The translations under genes and the position numbers were made by a program. From contig NZ_JAIUCZ020000002.1 of NCBI RefSeq assembly GCF_020176955.2, positions 1,116,001 through 1,180,000 of the forward strand: a stretch of 64,000 bases of DNA, read 5' to 3'. The stretch is from Nocardia sp. alder85J. GTDB lineage: Bacteria; Actinomycetota; Actinomycetes; Mycobacteriales; Mycobacteriaceae. A model generated the notes under the pieces. The model was not told the DNA's origin. It worked only from the letters and a program-made list of their open reading frames with translations, and ran no database searches. Positions 8,659 through 18,955 of the stretch are shown here, one piece after another. The number at the start of each line of letters is the position of its first letter. The first letter of the stretch is position 1.

Positions 8659-9624
8659 ATGCCATTCGAGAGATTCACGGTCAAAGCCCGGCAGGTCGTC
8701 GTCCGCGCCCAGGAGGCGGCGCGACACCTCGGGCACAACTACATCGGCACCGAACATCTGCTGCTGGGGCTGCTCGACGTGCCCGACGGCACCGCCGCGG
8801 AGGCGCTGCACCGGCTCGGCTACGACAAGGAGGCGGCGCTGGCCGAGATCGCCGCGCTGGTCGAGCCCGGCACCGCGAAGCCCGTCGGCCACATCCCGTT
8901 CACCCCGCGCGCGAAGAAGACCCTGGATCTGGCGGTCCGCGAGGCGGCACAGCTGCACCACACCCACATCGGGACCGAACACCTCCTGCTCGCCCTGGTC
9001 ACCGAGGGTGCGGGCGTCGGTGCGAAGGCACTGGCCGCGCGAATCGAGCCGATCGGCCGCATCCGCGCCGCCGTACTGGCCGAATCGCCGGACCTGCCGG
9101 ACACCGCGGCGGCCGGTTCGTGGCCGACCGGCACACCGGCCATCCGCGACGCCGTCGCCACCGCCACCGCGCTGGCCGGCGGCGCACCCGTCGGCAGCCA
9201 CCACCTGCTCGAGGCGATGCTGCGCGCCGAGAACAGCATGGCCGCGCGGGCGCTGCGCGAACTCGGGATCGATCCGGACGCCGTCGCCGCCGCACTCGAC
9301 GACCTGGACCCGGAGACGACCACCGACGCGAACCCGGAGGAGGCCGCCGGCCGCCGGATGGAGATCCGGCTGACCGGCGACGAGGTGCACATCGTCCTGC
9401 GGGACCCGGCCACCGTCGACCTCGCCCGGCAGGTCACCGCGCTGTCCGACGGCCCGATCCACGGCAACGGGCCGGTCGCGGGTCTGTTCGTCCCGCTGTG
9501 GCGCGCGACCGGCGAGGTGTTGCAGCAGATCCGCCGCCTGCTGGAACCCGAACCCGCCGAACCGGCCGCGAACACCGTCACCACGGCCGTCCGTGCCGCG
9601 CTCGCCCCCCGGCTGCGGCGGTGA
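8659..9624 (+). CDS. Clp N-terminal (double Clp-R) domain protein without ATPase
   Basis: The 321-residue protein contains a Clp N-terminal domain at residues 1-145, with both half-repeats marked by HNYIGTEHLLLGLL and HTHIGTEHLLLALV. A second, weaker unit follows at about 150-215 (GSHHLLEAMLRAEN). There is no AAA+ module, so it is not a ClpC/ClpB unfoldase. Stand-alone Clp-N proteins can act as substrate or adaptor binders. A C-terminal 100 residues is unassigned. It is divergent from an HTH regulator across an inverted repeat, and the next gene starts seven bases after its stop. Confidence 0.8.
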   Translation: MPFERFTVKARQVVVRAQEAARHLGHNYIGTEHLLLGLLDVPDGTAAEALHRLGYDKEAALAEIAALVEPGTAKPVGHIPFTPRAKKTLDLAVREAAQLHHTHIGTEHLLLALVTEGAGVGAKALAARIEPIGRIRAAVLAESPDLPDTAAAGSWPTGTPAIRDAVATATALAGGAPVGSHHLLEAMLRAENSMAARALRELGIDPDAVAAALDDLDPETTTDANPEEAAGRRMEIRLTGDEVHIVLRDPATVDLARQVTALSDGPIHGNGPVAGLFVPLWRATGEVLQQIRRLLEPEPAEPAANTVTTAVRAALAPRLRR

Positions 9625-9631
9625 ACCGGCC

Positions 9632-10747
9632 GTGACCGTCACCATCGCCGGCGCGGGCCTCGCCGGCCTGACCCTCGCCCGGGTCCTGCACCTGCACGAC
9701 ATCGACGCCGTCGTCTACGAACGGGACGCCTCGCGCGACGCCCGCGGCCAGGGCGGAATGCTCGACCTGGACACCCACACCGGTCAGCGCGCGCTGCGCA
9801 TCGCGGGCCTGATCGACGAATTCCACGCCGTCGCCCGCGCCGCGGGCCAGGACATGCGGCTGCTCGAACCCGACGGCACCCTGCTGCTCCAGGAGGACAC
9901 CCCCGACGACGCCCCGCTCGGGCGACCCGAGGTCGACCGCGCCGACCTGCGCGCCCTGCTGCTGGACTCGCTGCCCGCACCCACCGTGCGGTGGGACCGC
10001 CGCATCGACCGGGCCGGCGACGGCCTGCTCCACTTCACCGACGGCGGCACCGCGGCCTACGACCTGCTGGTCGGCGCGGACGGCGCCGACTCCCGGGTCC
10101 GCGCGCTGCTCACCACCGCCCGCCCGGCGCCCCTCGGCCAGCACGTCGTCGAACTCGGCATCCCCGAAGCCGACCGCACCCACCCCGCCCTCGCGGCGAT
10201 GGTCGGCCGCGGCAACTACTGGGTCCTCGGCGACGGCCGCACCCTGACCGCGCAACGCAACGGCGACGGCCGTATCCGCGTCTACCTGGGCTTCCACGAC
10301 TCCGACCCGGACTGGTTCGCCACCAGCGCGATCCCCTTCCACGACCCGGCCGCGGCCCGGACCAGGCTGCTCGACCTGTTCGCCGACTGGGACCCCCGAT
10401 GCACCGCCCTGATCACCGCCTGCGACGACACCATCGCGCGCAGGTCGCTCGAGGCGCTCCCGCCCGGCCTGACCTGGCCGTCGCAGCCGGGAGTCACCCT
10501 GATCGGCGACGCCGCGCACCTGATGCCGCCGGTCGGCCACGGCGCGAACCAGGCCCTGCTCGACGGCGCCCTGCTCGGCCTCGCCCTGGCCGAGCACCCG
10601 CACGACGTCCGCACCGCCGTCGCCGGCCACGAACGCGAGATGTTCGACCGCACCGGCGCCGTCGCCCGGCAATCCGCCCGGATGCAGCAGACCCTGGCCG
10701 CCCCGGACGCCGCCCGCCGCCTGCTCGCCTTCTTCCAACCGGGCTGA
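9632..10747 (+). CDS. TetX-like FAD-dependent monooxygenase
   Basis: Starting from the GTG at 9632 (the longer frame overlaps the upstream gene) the product has 371 residues. It begins with a Rossmann FAD-binding strand (TIAGAGLAGL). A GQGGMLDLDTHTGQRAL segment strongly recalls the DxxGGTLDLHxGTGQ region of TetX. The LVGADGADS motif and the second FAD motif LIGDAAHLMPPVGHGANQAL follow. Group A flavoprotein monooxygenases hydroxylate small molecules with NADPH and O2; TetX inactivates tetracyclines. Whether this one acts on tetracyclines cannot be told. Close spacing suggests co-transcription with the Clp-N gene. Confidence 0.8.
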   Translation: MTVTIAGAGLAGLTLARVLHLHDIDAVVYERDASRDARGQGGMLDLDTHTGQRALRIAGLIDEFHAVARAAGQDMRLLEPDGTLLLQEDTPDDAPLGRPEVDRADLRALLLDSLPAPTVRWDRRIDRAGDGLLHFTDGGTAAYDLLVGADGADSRVRALLTTARPAPLGQHVVELGIPEADRTHPALAAMVGRGNYWVLGDGRTLTAQRNGDGRIRVYLGFHDSDPDWFATSAIPFHDPAAARTRLLDLFADWDPRCTALITACDDTIARRSLEALPPGLTWPSQPGVTLIGDAAHLMPPVGHGANQALLDGALLGLALAEHPHDVRTAVAGHEREMFDRTGAVARQSARMQQTLAAPDAARRLLAFFQPG

Positions 10748-11130
10748 ACGCCAACCACATTCAGCTGCGGCGTGGCAGTCGGGCCGTCATCGCGACCGAC
10801 AGCCGAGCAACCACGGCAACAGGAATCGTTCGCACGGCAACCGGCGCACGACCCGTCGTGCCGGCCGGAACGTCGCAGCGGAGGCCCGGATTTGCCGCCG
10901 CGGCAACGGGATTCGGGCGGCCCATGCCGACGGCAGGCCCGGCGGCGGTACCGATCACCGGGTGGGTACCGGAGCGACGCCGGGCACCGCCGCGCCGATC
11001 GCATGCGGCCATCGGCATTCGGCTGTCCGAGCAGGTCGCCGCAGCAACCGGCACCACCGCGGCCGCACCCACCGGTAGCGAGTGCGGCAGTCGGTGAACC
11101 GGTCGCTGGGGCCGGTGACTACCGGGTGGC
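10748..11130. other. Intergenic region without recognisable gene
   Basis: These 383 bases between two convergent genes hold only Ala/Gly/Arg/Pro-rich open frames with no ribosome sites or family signatures. I see no clear terminator hairpin with a T tract. It may be decayed coding sequence. Confidence 0.5.
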
Positions 11131-12309
11131 TCAGAGCCGTTCGATGATGGTGGCGTTGGACATGCCCGCACCCTCGCACATGGTCTGCAAGCCGTAGCGA
11201 CCGCCGGTGGCCTCCAGGTGGTTGAGCAGGGTGGTGAGCAGTCGCGCACCCGAGGCGCCGAGCGGATGGCCCAGGGCGATCGCGCCGCCGCGCGGGTTCA
11301 GCCGCTCGGGGTCGGCGCCGAATTCGCGCTGCCACAGCAGGGGGACCGGGGCGAACGCCTCGTTCACCTCGTAGGCGTCGAGGTCGTCGATGCGCAGGCC
11401 GGAGCGGTCCAGGGCGCGCCGGGTGGCGGGGATCACGCCGTCGAGCATCAGCATCGGATCGCTACCGGTGACGGCGAAGGTGTGGAACCGGGCCCGCGGC
11501 CGCAGACCCAGCGCGGCGGCCTTCTCCTCGCTCATGATCAGCACCGCGGCGGCGCCGTCGGTCAGCGGGGAGGAGTTGCCGGGGGTGATCCGCCACTCGA
11601 TCTCGGGGAAACGCGCGCCCAGCGCCTCGTCCCGGAAGGACGGCCGCAGCCCGGCCAGCCCGGCGGCGGTGGTGCTCGCGCGGACCGTCTCGTCGGTCGT
11701 GCGGGCCACGCCGTCGACCTCGATCGGCAGGATCTCGGCATCGAAACCACCGGCGGCGGCGGTGGCCGCGGCTCGCGCGTGCGACCGGGCCGAGTACTCG
11801 TCGAGGGTGTCGCGGTCCAGCTTCCAGCGCGACGCCAGCAACTCCGCCGAGATGCCCTGGTTGACCAGACCCTCGGGGTAGCGGGCCGCGACCGCCGGGC
11901 CGTTGGCGTCGGCGCCCAGGGTCGCGGTGCCCATCGGCACCCGGCTCATCGACTCCACCCCGCACGCGATCACCACGTCGTAGGCGCCCGCGATCACGCC
12001 CTGGGCCGCGAAATGCGCCGCCTGCTGGCTGGAGCCGCACTGCCGGTCCACCGTGGTGGCCGGCACGTGCTCGGGGAATCCGGCGCCGAGGACGGCGCTG
12101 CGCGCGATGTTCAGCGCCTGCTCGCCGGCCTGGCCGACACAGCCGCCGATAACGTCGTCGACCAGCCCCGGGTCGATACCGGTGCGGGTCACCAGCGCGC
12201 TCAGGACCTGCGACAACAGCGCGGCCGGATGGATACCGGACAGTTGCCCGCCCGGCTTGCCCTTACCGGACGGCGTGCGCACGGCATCGACGATGACAGC
12301 GGTGGTCAT
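11131..12309 (-). CDS. Acetyl-CoA C-acyltransferase (thiolase)
   Basis: The start at 12309 is set by a GAGGAGGAG ribosome site and gives 392 residues, the normal thiolase length. The acylated cysteine is C91 (DRQCGSSQQA), the general base H348 (GHPLGASGAR) and the second cysteine C378 (MCEGAGMSN). The last motif differs slightly from the usual CxGGG. Thiolases cleave 3-ketoacyl-CoA in beta-oxidation of fatty acids or sterol side chains. The gene is divergent from a TetR gene across two copies of a palindrome (12347-12434), so it is probably repressed by that protein and relieved by an acyl-CoA. Confidence 0.9.
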   Translation of the reverse strand: MTTAVIVDAVRTPSGKGKPGGQLSGIHPAALLSQVLSALVTRTGIDPGLVDDVIGGCVGQAGEQALNIARSAVLGAGFPEHVPATTVDRQCGSSQQAAHFAAQGVIAGAYDVVIACGVESMSRVPMGTATLGADANGPAVAARYPEGLVNQGISAELLASRWKLDRDTLDEYSARSHARAAATAAAGGFDAEILPIEVDGVARTTDETVRASTTAAGLAGLRPSFRDEALGARFPEIEWRITPGNSSPLTDGAAAVLIMSEEKAAALGLRPRARFHTFAVTGSDPMLMLDGVIPATRRALDRSGLRIDDLDAYEVNEAFAPVPLLWQREFGADPERLNPRGGAIALGHPLGASGARLLTTLLNHLEATGGRYGLQTMCEGAGMSNATIIERL

Positions 12310-12346
12310 GGACTCCTCCTCGTGGGCCGGCAACACGCCGACGGTG

Positions 12347-12434
12347 ATCTAACGATCGCTAGATAAGCCCGGAGGGTCAAGAAATGTCGTGGTCTTCGAG
12401 AGATGGGTCACAAACTATCTAACGCTCGCTATAT
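12347..12434. promoter_or_regulatory. Two palindromic operators between thiolase and TetR genes
   Basis: ATCTAACGATCGCTAGAT (12347-12364) and ATCTAACGCTCGCTATAT (12417-12434) are two versions of one palindrome with 52 bases between them. One lies near each divergent start. TAACG-N2-CGtTA sites are typical for actinobacterial TetR regulators of lipid genes. Confidence 0.65.
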
Positions 12435-12456
12435 GCGGGCTACTGTCCGGTGTCTG

Positions 12457-13074
12457 ATGGCCACGCACGAATCCGCCGCCGAGACCCCCGCCGACTGGCG
12501 GCGCTACGAGCCGCTGGAACTGACCCCGCTGCTGACCGCGGCGCTGGACGCCTTCTACGAGAACGGTTTCCACGGCACCACGGTCCGCGACATCGCCCGC
12601 CGGGTCGGGCTGACCGTGCCCTCGCTGTACTATCACCACGAGAGCAAGGAAGGCGCCTTCGTCACCCTGCTCGAACTCGGCACCGGGGAGGCCGCCGGGC
12701 GGGTGCGCGCCGCCGCGGCGACCGGTTCCGGCTCCCGGGAACAGTTCGCGAACGTGATCGAGGCGCTGGTGCTGCACACCACGTACCGGACCCGGCTGGC
12801 CGCACTGGATCTGGAACTGCGCCACCTGTCCCCCGACAATCGCAAGCGTTACGCCGCCCGCCGCAAGGAGATCGAGACGGTGCTGTACGACGTGCTGACC
12901 GTGGGGGTCGCCGACGGCACCTTCGACGCCGCACACCCCGACGAGACCGCTCGCGCCCTGCTCGGTATGTGCCAGTCGATCGCGCGCTGGTATCAGCCCG
13001 ACGGCCCGCTGGGCCCGCACGAACTGGCCGAACGCTACGTGGGCATCGCCCTGGCCGCCGCCCGGGCCCGGTGA
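12457..13074 (+). CDS. TetR-family regulator of the divergent thiolase
   Basis: An ATG at 12457 gives 205 residues. The longer frame from 12403 would run through the operator at 12417-12434, so I prefer the later start. The HTH is RDIARRVGLTVPSLYYHH and the C-terminal domain has the helical pattern of TetR_C domains with YAARRKEIETVL, common in regulators of CoA-ester catabolism in actinobacteria. The likely target is the thiolase gene and itself. Confidence 0.8.
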   Translation: MATHESAAETPADWRRYEPLELTPLLTAALDAFYENGFHGTTVRDIARRVGLTVPSLYYHHESKEGAFVTLLELGTGEAAGRVRAAAATGSGSREQFANVIEALVLHTTYRTRLAALDLELRHLSPDNRKRYAARRKEIETVLYDVLTVGVADGTFDAAHPDETARALLGMCQSIARWYQPDGPLGPHELAERYVGIALAAARAR

Positions 13075-13084
13075 CGCTCGCCGC

Positions 13085-14036
13085 TCAGGGTGTGACGACC
13101 AGCCTGCGGCCGGTGGAATCGGTTCTCCGCCAAGCATTCTCGATATCGCTCAGCGGCACCCGGTCGAGTTCGGCGACCAGCTGCCCCGATCGGGCCCAGT
13201 CCACGATCCGGCCGTACCCCTCGGCCATCGTTTCCGCATTCGAACCCTTCGCGGCGCCGTAGATCTCGACCCCGGAGGTGCGCAGGCTCGCGGCGGTGAC
13301 GGTGAGGCCGGGCCCGGCCGCCTCACCGACCTGGACCAGCCGGGTCGGGGGCGCGAAGGTGAACGAATCCGGAACCAGTGTGCGCAAGAGGATCTCGGTG
13401 GGCCGCCCCCACAGATAGTCCAGCACCACGTCGTATCCGGTACCGCGGGCCGCGGTGAACGCGCGGGCCAGCTCCGCATCGGAGACCGCCGTGTCGATGA
13501 CCGTGTCGGCGCCGAGTGCGCGCACCTCCGCCAGCTTGGCCGGGTCGCGCCCGGTCGCCACGATCCGCCCGGCACCCAGCAGGCGTGCGACCTGGACCGC
13601 CAGCCGCCCCGGTGGCGCCCTGGATCAGGACGGTCTCCCCGGGTGCGAAACCGGCGGCGGTACTGATCGACAGGCCGGTCACGGCCGTGGCCAGCACCGT
13701 CGCGACCGCCGGATCGAGACCGTCGGGAATCGGGGCATATCCCTGGTCGGACACCACGGTCCGCTCGGCGAGGGCGCCGTAGGGTGCGCGCGGGTTGCCG
13801 AAGCCGACCAGGGTGCCGTCCGGTAGCGTGCCCACACCGTCGAAGGCCGGGATCATCGGGAACTGCCCGGCGAAGGCCGCACTCGCGTAATGCGTTCCGG
13901 CGGTGATCATCCGGTCGACATTCTCCACGGCGACGGCCTTCACCTCGATGATCACCTCCCCCGCGCCGGCCACCGGATCGGGGAAGTCCTCGTAGCGGGG
14001 CACCCCGCCGAGCTCGTGCAGGACCGCCGCCTTCAC
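13085..14036 (-). pseudogene. Zinc-free MDR quinone oxidoreductase-like gene, frameshifted
   Basis: Two frames together make one medium-chain reductase. GTG at 14036 opens KAAVLHELGGVPRYEDFPDP through FAPGETVLIQGATGAAG. The rest (VQVARLLGAGRIVATGRDP to the stop at 13085) continues in another frame. The break is at about 13603-13613, exactly where the GATGAAGxLAVQ NADPH loop should be; about eight bases seem to be missing, or one is extra. Both parts are well preserved, so the lesion is recent or a sequencing error. The GTG overlaps the stop of the His-rich gene upstream, so it belongs to the tetO-controlled operon. Such enzymes reduce quinones or enones with NADPH. Confidence 0.75.
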
Positions 14037-14278
14037 CGCATCGCCTGCCCGAAGAAGGCCGCGATCCGGTGCTGCCAGCCCACCAGGATGCGCGGCGGCC
14101 GCGCGGGTGTGTGGTTCCACCGCTCGTGCCGCGCCCGGTGACCGCCGCTCGGTCGTGGTGACCGGCCGTGCCGGGCCGTGCCCTGATGTCCGGGACCGTG
14201 CTCGGTGTGCTCCGGCACCCCGGGCACCCGGTGGGTCGCCCGGTGCAGCCGCTCCAGCATCGAATGTCCTTGTGTCAT
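14033..14278 (-). CDS. Small His-rich protein under tetO-type control
   Basis: The 81-residue product is not recognised. It starts at an ATG with AGGAG seven bases upstream and ends overlapping the GTG of the oxidoreductase gene. It contains eleven histidines and many Arg/Pro/Gly residues in the first 65 positions, then a short hydrophobic end (ILVGWQH, IAAFFGQ). It has no signal peptide. It is the first gene leftward from two tetO-type operators, so it should respond to the divergent TetR. Metal binding is a guess from the histidines. Confidence 0.55.
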   Translation of the reverse strand: MTQGHSMLERLHRATHRVPGVPEHTEHGPGHQGTARHGRSPRPSGGHRARHERWNHTPARPPRILVGWQHRIAAFFGQAMR

Positions 14279-14320
14279 AGCTGTTCTCCTGTGCGGTGCG
14301 ACGACTCCCGCCGCCGCGTC

Positions 14321-14356
14321 TCTATCAGTGATAGAGAGAACTCTATCACTGATAGA
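14321..14356. promoter_or_regulatory. Two exact tetO-type operators
   Basis: TCTATCAGTGATAGA (14321-14335) and TCTATCACTGATAGA (14342-14356) are perfect 15-base palindromes with the same arms, 21 bases centre to centre, or about two helix turns. The core CTATCA-N-TGATAG is that of the Tn10 tetA/tetR operators. They are A/T-rich islands in a G+C-rich region and sit between a TetR gene and the divergent His-rich gene. Confidence 0.85.
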
Positions 14357-14377
14357 CTGCCCGTGGAGGTGCGGATT

Positions 14378-15004
14378 TTGGCATTGGACCGAGAACGGAT
14401 CGTCGCCGAGGCGGTCGCCCTGCTCGACGCCGAGGGACTCGACGGCGTCACGCTGCGCAAACTGGCGGCCCGCCTCGGCGTGCAACAGCCGACCCTCTAC
14501 TGGCACCTGCCCAACAAGGCGGCCCTGATCACCGCGCTCGCCGAAGCGATCCTCGGCCAGGAGTTCGGCGAATCCGCCCCGCCCGCGCCGGAACAACCCT
14601 GGCAGGACTGGCTGGCCGGCCTCGCCGAGCGGCTGCGCCACGCCCTGCTGGCGCACCCCGACGGTGCCCGCGTGCTGTCAGCCTCCCAGCTGTCGCTGAA
14701 GATGGCCGAACTGTCCGACCTGTCCATGCGCACCCTCGCCGAGCGCGGGGTGCCGCTGCGGCAGGCCCGGGTCATCGTGCTGACGGTGCAGCGGTTCACC
14801 GTCGGCCACGTCCTCGAGGAACAGGCCCCGCGCCCGGACCCGGCCGCCCTGGCGGAGTTCGACATGACCACCTTCACCGACCGGCACCCCACCCTGGTCG
14901 CCGCCATCACCGAATACTTCACCCCCGGCGTCACCGTCGACGACCTGTTCCGGGACTGTCTGGACGTGGTGATCGCCGGAGCCGTCGCCCGCGCCGGCGC
15001 CTGA
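14378..15004 (+). CDS. TetR repressor of the classical Tn10-like class
   Basis: TTG at 14378 has GGAGG eight bases upstream and gives 208 residues, close to 207 for Tn10 TetR. The N-terminus (LDRERIVAEAVALL) and the recognition helix GVQQPTLYWHLPNK match classical TetR, including the QPTLYWH residues that read tetO. The C-terminal half is a TetR_C ligand domain (WQDWLAGLAERLRHALL, FTVGHVLEEQ). This fits the two exact tetO palindromes upstream. It controls a small His-rich gene and an oxidoreductase rather than a TetA pump. The inducer may be a tetracycline or another polyketide. Confidence 0.9.
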   Translation: MALDRERIVAEAVALLDAEGLDGVTLRKLAARLGVQQPTLYWHLPNKAALITALAEAILGQEFGESAPPAPEQPWQDWLAGLAERLRHALLAHPDGARVLSASQLSLKMAELSDLSMRTLAERGVPLRQARVIVLTVQRFTVGHVLEEQAPRPDPAALAEFDMTTFTDRHPTLVAAITEYFTPGVTVDDLFRDCLDVVIAGAVARAGA

Positions 15005-15251
15005 GGGGTCGCCGGAGGCGGTATCCCCCTGACGCGGCGCAGATACCATGTGGCCGAACATCTTTCGCCGTCCGGGACTCCGGTCGGCGCAGGCCCGCTC
15101 GCATCGGGCCGCCCGGTGCACCTCGGCAGGCGGTGCCGGTGACGATCGGTGCCGTCTGTGGCATCGTGATCGTCGCGGACTCGATCCGCCGGACCTGTGC
15201 CGCCGCCCGGTCCGCCGGGTGAGCAGTACCCAAGGCCGGGAAGAGGTTTCG

Positions 15252-16037
15252 ATGACAGCGGGAGCGGGTCGCACCGGGCGCAGGTATGTGGTGACCGGAT
15301 CGGCCTCCGGGATCGGCGCGGCGACGGCGGCATTGCTGCGGGCTCGCGGGGCGGAGGTCATCGGCTGCGATCTCGACGAGGCCGAGGTGGTCGCCGATCT
15401 GTCCACGGCCGACGGCAGACGCTCGCTGGTCGAGCAGGTGAGCGCGCTCGGCCCGATCGATGCGGTGCTCGCGATCGCCGGTGGCGGCCGCACCGGTCTG
15501 CTGGAGACGAACTACTTCGGGGCGGTGGCGACCCTGGAGGGGTTGCGGCCGTTGCTGACCGGCAGTGCGGCGCCGCGCGCGGTGGTGGTGTCGTCGACCT
15601 CCGCGCTGGCGCCCGCGGACGAGCGGATCGTGCAGGCCTGTCTCGACGGCGACGAACCGGCCGCCCGCGCGCTGCTCGCCGCGAACCCCGCGCTCACCGA
15701 CGCCGCCTACGGGATCGCCAAGCGCGCCCTCAATCGCTGGGTGCGCCGTGCCGCGCCGACCGCCGACTGGGCCGGCGCCGGTATCGCGCTCAACGCCGTC
15801 GCCTCGGGGGTGGTCGACACTCCAGCTGCCGCATGGATTCTCGCTGACAACGCCATCCGGCGGGCCGTCGAGACGGCCGCGCCGCAACCGTTCGGTGGAT
15901 TCCCGGGGCGCCCGGAATGGATCGCCGAACTGATCTGCTGGCTCGGCGGCGCCGACAACCACTTCGTGACCGGGCAGATCGTCTTCGCCGACGGGGGCAG
16001 TGAGGCCGCGCTGCTCGGGGATCTGCATTGGCGCTGA
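15252..16037 (+). CDS. 3-alpha-hydroxysteroid dehydrogenase-like SDR
   Basis: The 261-residue short-chain dehydrogenase starts at an ATG after AAGAGG. It has the NAD-binding loop TGSASGIG, then CDLDEAEVVADLS, a catalytic serine in VVVSSTSALA (S114/S115) and the pair Y153-K157 (AAYGIAKRAL). The segment NYFGAVATLEGLRPLL and the residue numbers fit the HsdA / 3-alpha-HSD-carbonyl reductase subfamily, which oxidises hydroxysteroids or reduces carbonyl compounds. It is co-directional with rox 200 bases downstream, but a separate regulatory element precedes rox. Confidence 0.8.
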   Translation: MTAGAGRTGRRYVVTGSASGIGAATAALLRARGAEVIGCDLDEAEVVADLSTADGRRSLVEQVSALGPIDAVLAIAGGGRTGLLETNYFGAVATLEGLRPLLTGSAAPRAVVVSSTSALAPADERIVQACLDGDEPAARALLAANPALTDAAYGIAKRALNRWVRRAAPTADWAGAGIALNAVASGVVDTPAAAWILADNAIRRAVETAAPQPFGGFPGRPEWIAELICWLGGADNHFVTGQIVFADGGSEAALLGDLHWR

Positions 16038-17669
<1,632 letters not shown>

Positions 17670-17940
17670 TCCGGGTGCCGCCACGTCGGCCGGCCCCGCT
17701 GCCCCGGCGGTGATTCTGCTGCGGCGCAACCGTTCTTGTTCTCGTGGTGGCCCCGCCGGCGGCCCGATGCGCCCGGCAGTGGCGTGTCGCTGTTCGAGCG
17801 CGTCGCGACAGAGGGGGCCGGCGGGGCGCGTGGCGACGCCATTGCGGCACGCCGGTCCGGGAACGGCCCGCCGGCCTCGCTCGCTGGAGTAGGTTGGCCC
17901 GGCGCACTGTCTTTTCCGGTCGATCGGCAGGAGGTTCGCG

Positions 17941-18855
17941 GTGGGGTCGGGGCACGCGGTGGCGGTCCGCAAGGGCATGGTGCGGGTGCCCGGTGGCATA
18001 TTCGCCATGGGTTCGCTGGAATTCTTTCCGGAGGAGCAGCCGGTGCGCGAAACGAGTGTGGAACCTTTCTGGATCGACGCGCATCCGGTCACCAACGCGG
18101 CCTTTCATCGATTCGTCCGGGAAACCGGGTATTCGACGGTGGCCGAACGGGATCCGGATCCGGCCGATTTCCCGGACGCCGAGCCCGCGGAGCTGGTGCC
18201 GGGGGCGCTGGTCTTCCGGCCCACCGCCGGGCCGGTGCCCCTGGATCACTGGTGGCAGTGGTGGTCGTATGTGCCCGGGGCGAATTGGCGTCACCCCGGC
18301 GGCCCGGGCACGACTCTGGACGGGCGCACCCGGCATCCGGTCACCCAGATCGCCTATCCGGACGCGCTCGCCTACGCCGCGTGGGCCGGCAAGTCGCTGC
18401 CCAGCGAGGCGCAATGGGAATTCGCCGCGCGCGGCGGGCTGGCGGCGGCGACCTATCCCTGGGGCGACGAGTTCGCGCCGCGCGGACGGCGGATGGCCAA
18501 CACCTGGCTGGGGCGGTTCCCGTGGGAATTCCTGCCCGGCCGAGGGCAATCCGCGCGGCCGGGCACCACCGCCGTCGGCAGCTATCCGCCCAACGGTTAC
18601 GGAGTGTTCGACATCGCGGGCAACGTCTGGGAATGGACCCGCGACCATTACCGTCCGGACCATCACGACCGGCCCGCGGCCTGCTGCGCCCCACAGCCGG
18701 TGAGCGTCGAGCGATGGGATCGGCGGGTCATCAAGGGCGGTTCGTATCTGTGCGCACCGGACTACTGCCTGCGTTACCGGCCCGCCGCCCGGCAGGGCCA
18801 GTCCGAGGACACCGCGACCTGTCATCTCGGATTCCGCTGTGTGACCGCCGACTGA
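17941..18855 (+). CDS. Formylglycine-generating enzyme (FGE)
   Basis: The 304-residue product starts at a GTG with GGAGG upstream. It has the FGE-sulfatase fold signatures VPGGIFAMGS, PVTNAAFHRFV, LPSEAQWEFAARGG and GNVWEWTRDHY. The copper-binding cysteine pair C271 and C276 (GGSYLCAPDYC) is at almost the positions of the Streptomyces coelicolor enzyme. FGE oxidises the cysteine of a CxPxR motif in sulfatases to formylglycine using O2. The next gene, 100 bases on, encodes a sulfatase with exactly that motif, so the pair is functionally linked. Confidence 0.95.
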   Translation: MGSGHAVAVRKGMVRVPGGIFAMGSLEFFPEEQPVRETSVEPFWIDAHPVTNAAFHRFVRETGYSTVAERDPDPADFPDAEPAELVPGALVFRPTAGPVPLDHWWQWWSYVPGANWRHPGGPGTTLDGRTRHPVTQIAYPDALAYAAWAGKSLPSEAQWEFAARGGLAAATYPWGDEFAPRGRRMANTWLGRFPWEFLPGRGQSARPGTTAVGSYPPNGYGVFDIAGNVWEWTRDHYRPDHHDRPAACCAPQPVSVERWDRRVIKGGSYLCAPDYCLRYRPAARQGQSEDTATCHLGFRCVTAD

Positions 18856-18955
18856 TCGACCCGGGCAGTCATATTCGCCACGTATTCGCGGCATTCGGAT
18901 AACGGCGATCTGGTTAGGGACCGGCGGAACTGCGCGCGCTGTCTAGCCTGCTGAC

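Noticed and set aside
14321..14356. tetO sites as cloning-vector contamination
   Set aside because: The sites sit in native high-G+C DNA next to a divergent chromosomal-type TetR and an operon with matching layout; no vector sequence is seen.
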